Below are positions 6,614 to 8,697 of a stretch of DNA of 8,697 nucleotides, piece after piece. The stretch's first letter is position 1, and the number at the start of each line of letters is the position of its first letter. The stretch covers positions 1 to 8,697 of the forward strand of contig CAZWJC010000287.1 in assembly GCA_964634255.1 (NCBI GenBank), read 5' to 3'. The DNA is from MWDV01 sp964634255. Lineage in GTDB: Bacteria > Verrucomicrobiota > Verrucomicrobiia > Limisphaerales > MWDV01. The translations under genes and the position numbers were made by a program. The notes beneath the pieces were generated by a model. It made no database searches. It was not told the DNA's origin and worked only from the letters and a program-made list of their open reading frames with translations.

Positions 6614-6641
6614 AGTCTAACACACGACTCCTCGGTCGCAA
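6614..6641 (-). promoter_or_regulatory. Weak candidate promoter of the beta-helix/M64 operon
   Basis: On the minus strand TTGCGA (6641-6636) and TAGACT (6619-6614) are separated by 16 bases and each match the sigma70 consensus at four of six positions. Transcription would begin near 6607, only a few bases before the ATG at 6604, so the message would be almost leaderless. That agrees with the absence of a Shine-Dalgarno. The operon is otherwise separated from the TPR gene by 167 bases, so an independent promoter is expected in 6605-6771. Confidence 0.3.
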
Positions 6642-6771
6642 GGATTTCACCGGCAGGATTTCGCCGGCAGCTTGGATCCCTTGTGCCGCATGGAGGCAGC
6701 CGGTCGCGGCCACGTTCTGCTCCGGAACCGCCGTGGCCTTCGGGGCGGGGCGGCGACAAGCGCGGAGGCGC

Positions 6772-8697
6772 TTACCACGTTCCCGCTTCCCACCGTTCGA
6801 GGATTTGTCGCGCGGAGGCGTAGTCTGGCTTCAGCCGTACGGCCTCCCGCACATGGCGGATGGCTTCGCCGCGCTGGCCGAGTCGGGCCAGGACCATACC
6901 CAGGTTAAAGTTGGCCTCCGGATTGTTTGCGTTGAGTTCCAAGGCCCGGCGGTAATGCTGCGAGGCTTCATCTAGTCGGCCCTTTTCCACGAGCACATTC
7001 CCCAAGTTGTTGTGAGCCTGGGCGTCATCGGGCTTCAGCCTCAGTGCGGTGGCATATTCCGTCAGTGCCTCATCCAGTTGCCGTGACGCCGCCAACACGT
7101 TGCCGAGATTGCTGTGCGACCCGGCGTGGTTGGGGCGCAGGCGAATCGCCTCCCGTAAATGGCGCTGGGCATCCGCCAGCCGCCCTTTCATCGCCAGAGC
7201 CACGCCCAGGTTGCTGTGGGCGTCGGCGTGGTCCGGGTTTTCTGCCAGCGCGATTTCATAGCGAGCGATGGCTTCGTCCAGCCGGCCCAGATTTGAGAGC
7301 GCGTTGCCGTAGTTGTTGTTCACCTCCACGTGCCGGGGTTTAAGGCGCAGTGCCGCCTCGTAGAACGTCAGGGCTTCGGCATTCCGGCCCTGTTCGGCCA
7401 GCGCGTGTCCCAGGTTGTTCAAGGCGTCTTCGTAATCCGGTTTGATGCGGATGGAAGCCTGGTAGTTTGTGATCGCTTCAGCCCAGCGCCCGTGGTTGGC
7501 GAGATAGAAGCCAAGGTTGTTATAGGCCAGGTAATTCTTCTCCGTCACGGCCACGGCACGGCCAAACAGGGTCTCGGTGTTCTGCCAGAAACCAATTTGC
7601 CGCCAGGTCAGGCCTGCGCACGCCACGGCCAGACACCCCGCGACCAGCGCGACCGCCGCCGGCTTCAACTGCAAATGCACTGCGGCGGCATGTGCCAGCC
7701 AGACCGCGGCAAGCAGCAGGCCCACCGAGGGCAGATACGTGTAGCGATCCGCCATGGATTGGATGCCAACCTGCACAAGCCCGATTACCGGCACCAGGGT
7801 GCCGACAAACCACAGCCAGCCCACCAGCGCGAATGGCCATGCGTTCCGCCGCCAGACCAGCAGTGCCGTGATGACTGCCAGCAGCAGCGCCGCCCCCAGC
7901 ACCTGCCACAGCGGCCAATAGCCAGGATGGGGATACAGCGTGGCCAGGTCGGCGGGCCAAATCGTCTTGAAGAGGTAGCGAACGTAAGCGACAAACGTGT
8001 TCTCAACGCGCGCCCCCCAAGGCAGGCCGGCCACCGACGCCACGGCCCCTCCCTTGCGTTGCACCAGAAACGTCACCGCGCTTGAAGTCGCGGCGAGCGC
8101 GAAGAACGGCAGTTTCTCGAGCACGAGCCAGGCCCAGCCAACCGGCGTCCTGCGCACCGCTACTGTACCGCCATTCTCGCCAACCTCTGCCCCTCGCACT
8201 TCAGACTGCTCCCGTCGTTGCAGCGGCCAGTAATCCAGCACCAGCAACAGGCAGGGCAGGGTGACGAACATGGGCTTGCTCAGCAGGCTCAGTGCAAAGC
8301 ACAGCAACGCCAGCCCGTATGTTACTTTGGACTTTGGACTCCGTGCTTTCGACTCCGCCACATAGCGGGCGTATGCCCAGATGGCCAGCATTCCCAAGAA
8401 GAAACTCAGGACGTCTTTTCGTTCGGAAACCCACGCCACGGATTCAACGCGGAGTGGATGCAGCGCGAAGAACGCGGCAACGGTCAGACTCCGCCAGGGC
8501 GCGCCCGTCAGGTTTAGCACGACCAGGAAGACCAAGCCGGCGTTCAGAGCGTGTAATACGACGCTGGTCAGATGATGCCCGGACGGCGTCAGCCCGAAGA
8601 GCGTGGCGTCCAGCAAATGGGACAGCCACGTCAGCGGATGCCAGTTGCTGGCCGTGCCGGTGGTGAAGGCCCACTTGACGCCCGCCCACGTCAGCCC
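6772..8697 (-). CDS. Polytopic membrane protein with C-terminal TPRs, TMTC/GT-C-like (5' truncated by window edge)
   Basis: Probable inner-membrane protein combining a GT-C/TMTC-like transmembrane half with a TPR tail. Eukaryotic TMTC proteins are O-mannosyltransferases, but the bacterial relatives are poorly defined, so glycosyl transfer is inference. The frame is open to 8697: the 27 codons before a TTG at 8616 read VKWAFTTGTASNWHPLTWL, a block typical of these proteins, so the true start is outside. Of 641 visible residues, about 45-365 hold nine or ten hydrophobic spans with family-typical pieces (ALHPLRVESVAWVSERKDVLS, LLVLDYWPLQRR, MADRYTYLPSVG). Residues ~388-625 are seven 34-residue TPRs, then a short partial repeat to the TAA. 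The expected N-terminal acidic catalytic motif would lie outside the window. Two hydrophilic loops carry heptamer-derived sequence (see repeats). It is on the same strand as the beta-helix operon, 167 bases upstream of it, and probably a separate transcript. Confidence 0.9.
   Translation of the reverse strand, partial: GLTWAGVKWAFTTGTASNWHPLTWLSHLLDATLFGLTPSGHHLTSVVLHALNAGLVFLVVLNLTGAPWRSLTVAAFFALHPLRVESVAWVSERKDVLSFFLGMLAIWAYARYVAESKARSPKSKVTYGLALLCFALSLLSKPMFVTLPCLLLVLDYWPLQRREQSEVRGAEVGENGGTVAVRRTPVGWAWLVLEKLPFFALAATSSAVTFLVQRKGGAVASVAGLPWGARVENTFVAYVRYLFKTIWPADLATLYPHPGYWPLWQVLGAALLLAVITALLVWRRNAWPFALVGWLWFVGTLVPVIGLVQVGIQSMADRYTYLPSVGLLLAAVWLAHAAAVHLQLKPAAVALVAGCLAVACAGLTWRQIGFWQNTETLFGRAVAVTEKNYLAYNNLGFYLANHGRWAEAITNYQASIRIKPDYEDALNNLGHALAEQGRNAEALTFYEAALRLKPRHVEVNNNYGNALSNLGRLDEAIARYEIALAENPDHADAHSNLGVALAMKGRLADAQRHLREAIRLRPNHAGSHSNLGNVLAASRQLDEALTEYATALRLKPDDAQAHNNLGNVLVEKGRLDEASQHYRRALELNANNPEANFNLGMVLARLGQRGEAIRHVREAVRLKPDYASARQILERWEAGTW
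6823..7536 (-). repeat. Seven tandem 34-residue TPRs
   Basis: Seven units of exactly 34 residues occur with no insertions, each with the N-N-L-G pattern in helix A, G-R-x-x-E-A at the turn and a closing R-L-K-P-D-like end. The periodicity at DNA level is 102 bases. Units 4 to 6 are the most alike (HSNLG/HNNLG openings). TPRs are protein-interaction scaffolds, and their side of the membrane cannot be fixed without the missing N-terminus. Confidence 0.9.
8324..8358. repeat. Degenerate five-unit heptamer array inside the TPR-membrane gene
   Basis: Two perfect copies of ACTTTGG (8324-8337) are followed in register by three diverged heptamers (8338-8358) that keep C and T at positions 2 and 3. 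Read on the coding strand they specify the hydrophilic loop ESKARSPKSKV between two membrane spans. A second, weaker stretch with the same 7-base rhythm lies at 8191-8211 (CCCTCGC, ACTTCAG, ACTGCTC) and codes for QSEVRG in another loop. Seven is not a multiple of three, so expansion or contraction keeps frame only in steps of three units. Confidence 0.5.

Noticed and set aside
6758..6773. A terminator at the end of the TPR gene (AAGCGC/GCGCTT, 6-bp stem overlapping the stop codon)
   Set aside because: The stem is short, it overlaps the TAA, and no T-tract follows on the minus strand. A 7-bp stem at 6708-6738 with a 17-base loop is no better.

Overview
The window reads as a GC-rich chromosome segment from a free-living member of the Verrucomicrobiota, most likely a Pedosphaera- or Limisphaera-like soil or freshwater lineage. 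This is inferred from the mix of genes: a PEP-CTERM secreted protein, a secreted M64 peptidase, a giant parallel beta-helix protein, and a polytopic membrane protein fused to TPRs. Other support is the W...RFYR-type C-terminal modules, weak or absent Shine-Dalgarno sites, and heptamer-repeat relics inside a gene. No rRNA, tRNA, CRISPR array, transposase or phage gene is visible.

Layout, left to right. (1) 2-721 (+) is the C-terminal ~40% of formate-tetrahydrofolate ligase (fhs), running in from outside the window. (2) 756-884 (-) is a probable 42-residue single-pass membrane protein. (3) 885-1185 is a divergent intergenic region with a sigma70-like promoter. (4) 1186-1857 (+) is a PEP-CTERM protein, followed by a strong terminator hairpin. 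(5) 1915-2336 is non-coding and holds a compact cluster of three hairpins that looks like a dispersed repeat. (6) 6604-2337 (-) is a two-gene operon: a 934-aa beta-helix protein with nine ~62-residue repeats, then a 488-aa M64-family zinc peptidase. The two genes overlap by four bases (GTGA). (7) 8697-6772 (-) is a polytopic membrane protein with seven TPRs, TMTC-like, whose N-terminus lies outside the window.

Apart from fhs (one-carbon metabolism) and the tiny membrane protein, everything points to the envelope or exterior. The beta-helix/M64 pair is the most interesting unit. The genes are translationally coupled, both products carry signal peptides, and both end in a similar short C-terminal module, so they probably travel to the same place. 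The nearby PEP-CTERM protein uses a different, exosortase-type sorting signal. No defence, mobile or biosynthetic system is recognisable, and the window is mostly ordinary envelope-gene territory.
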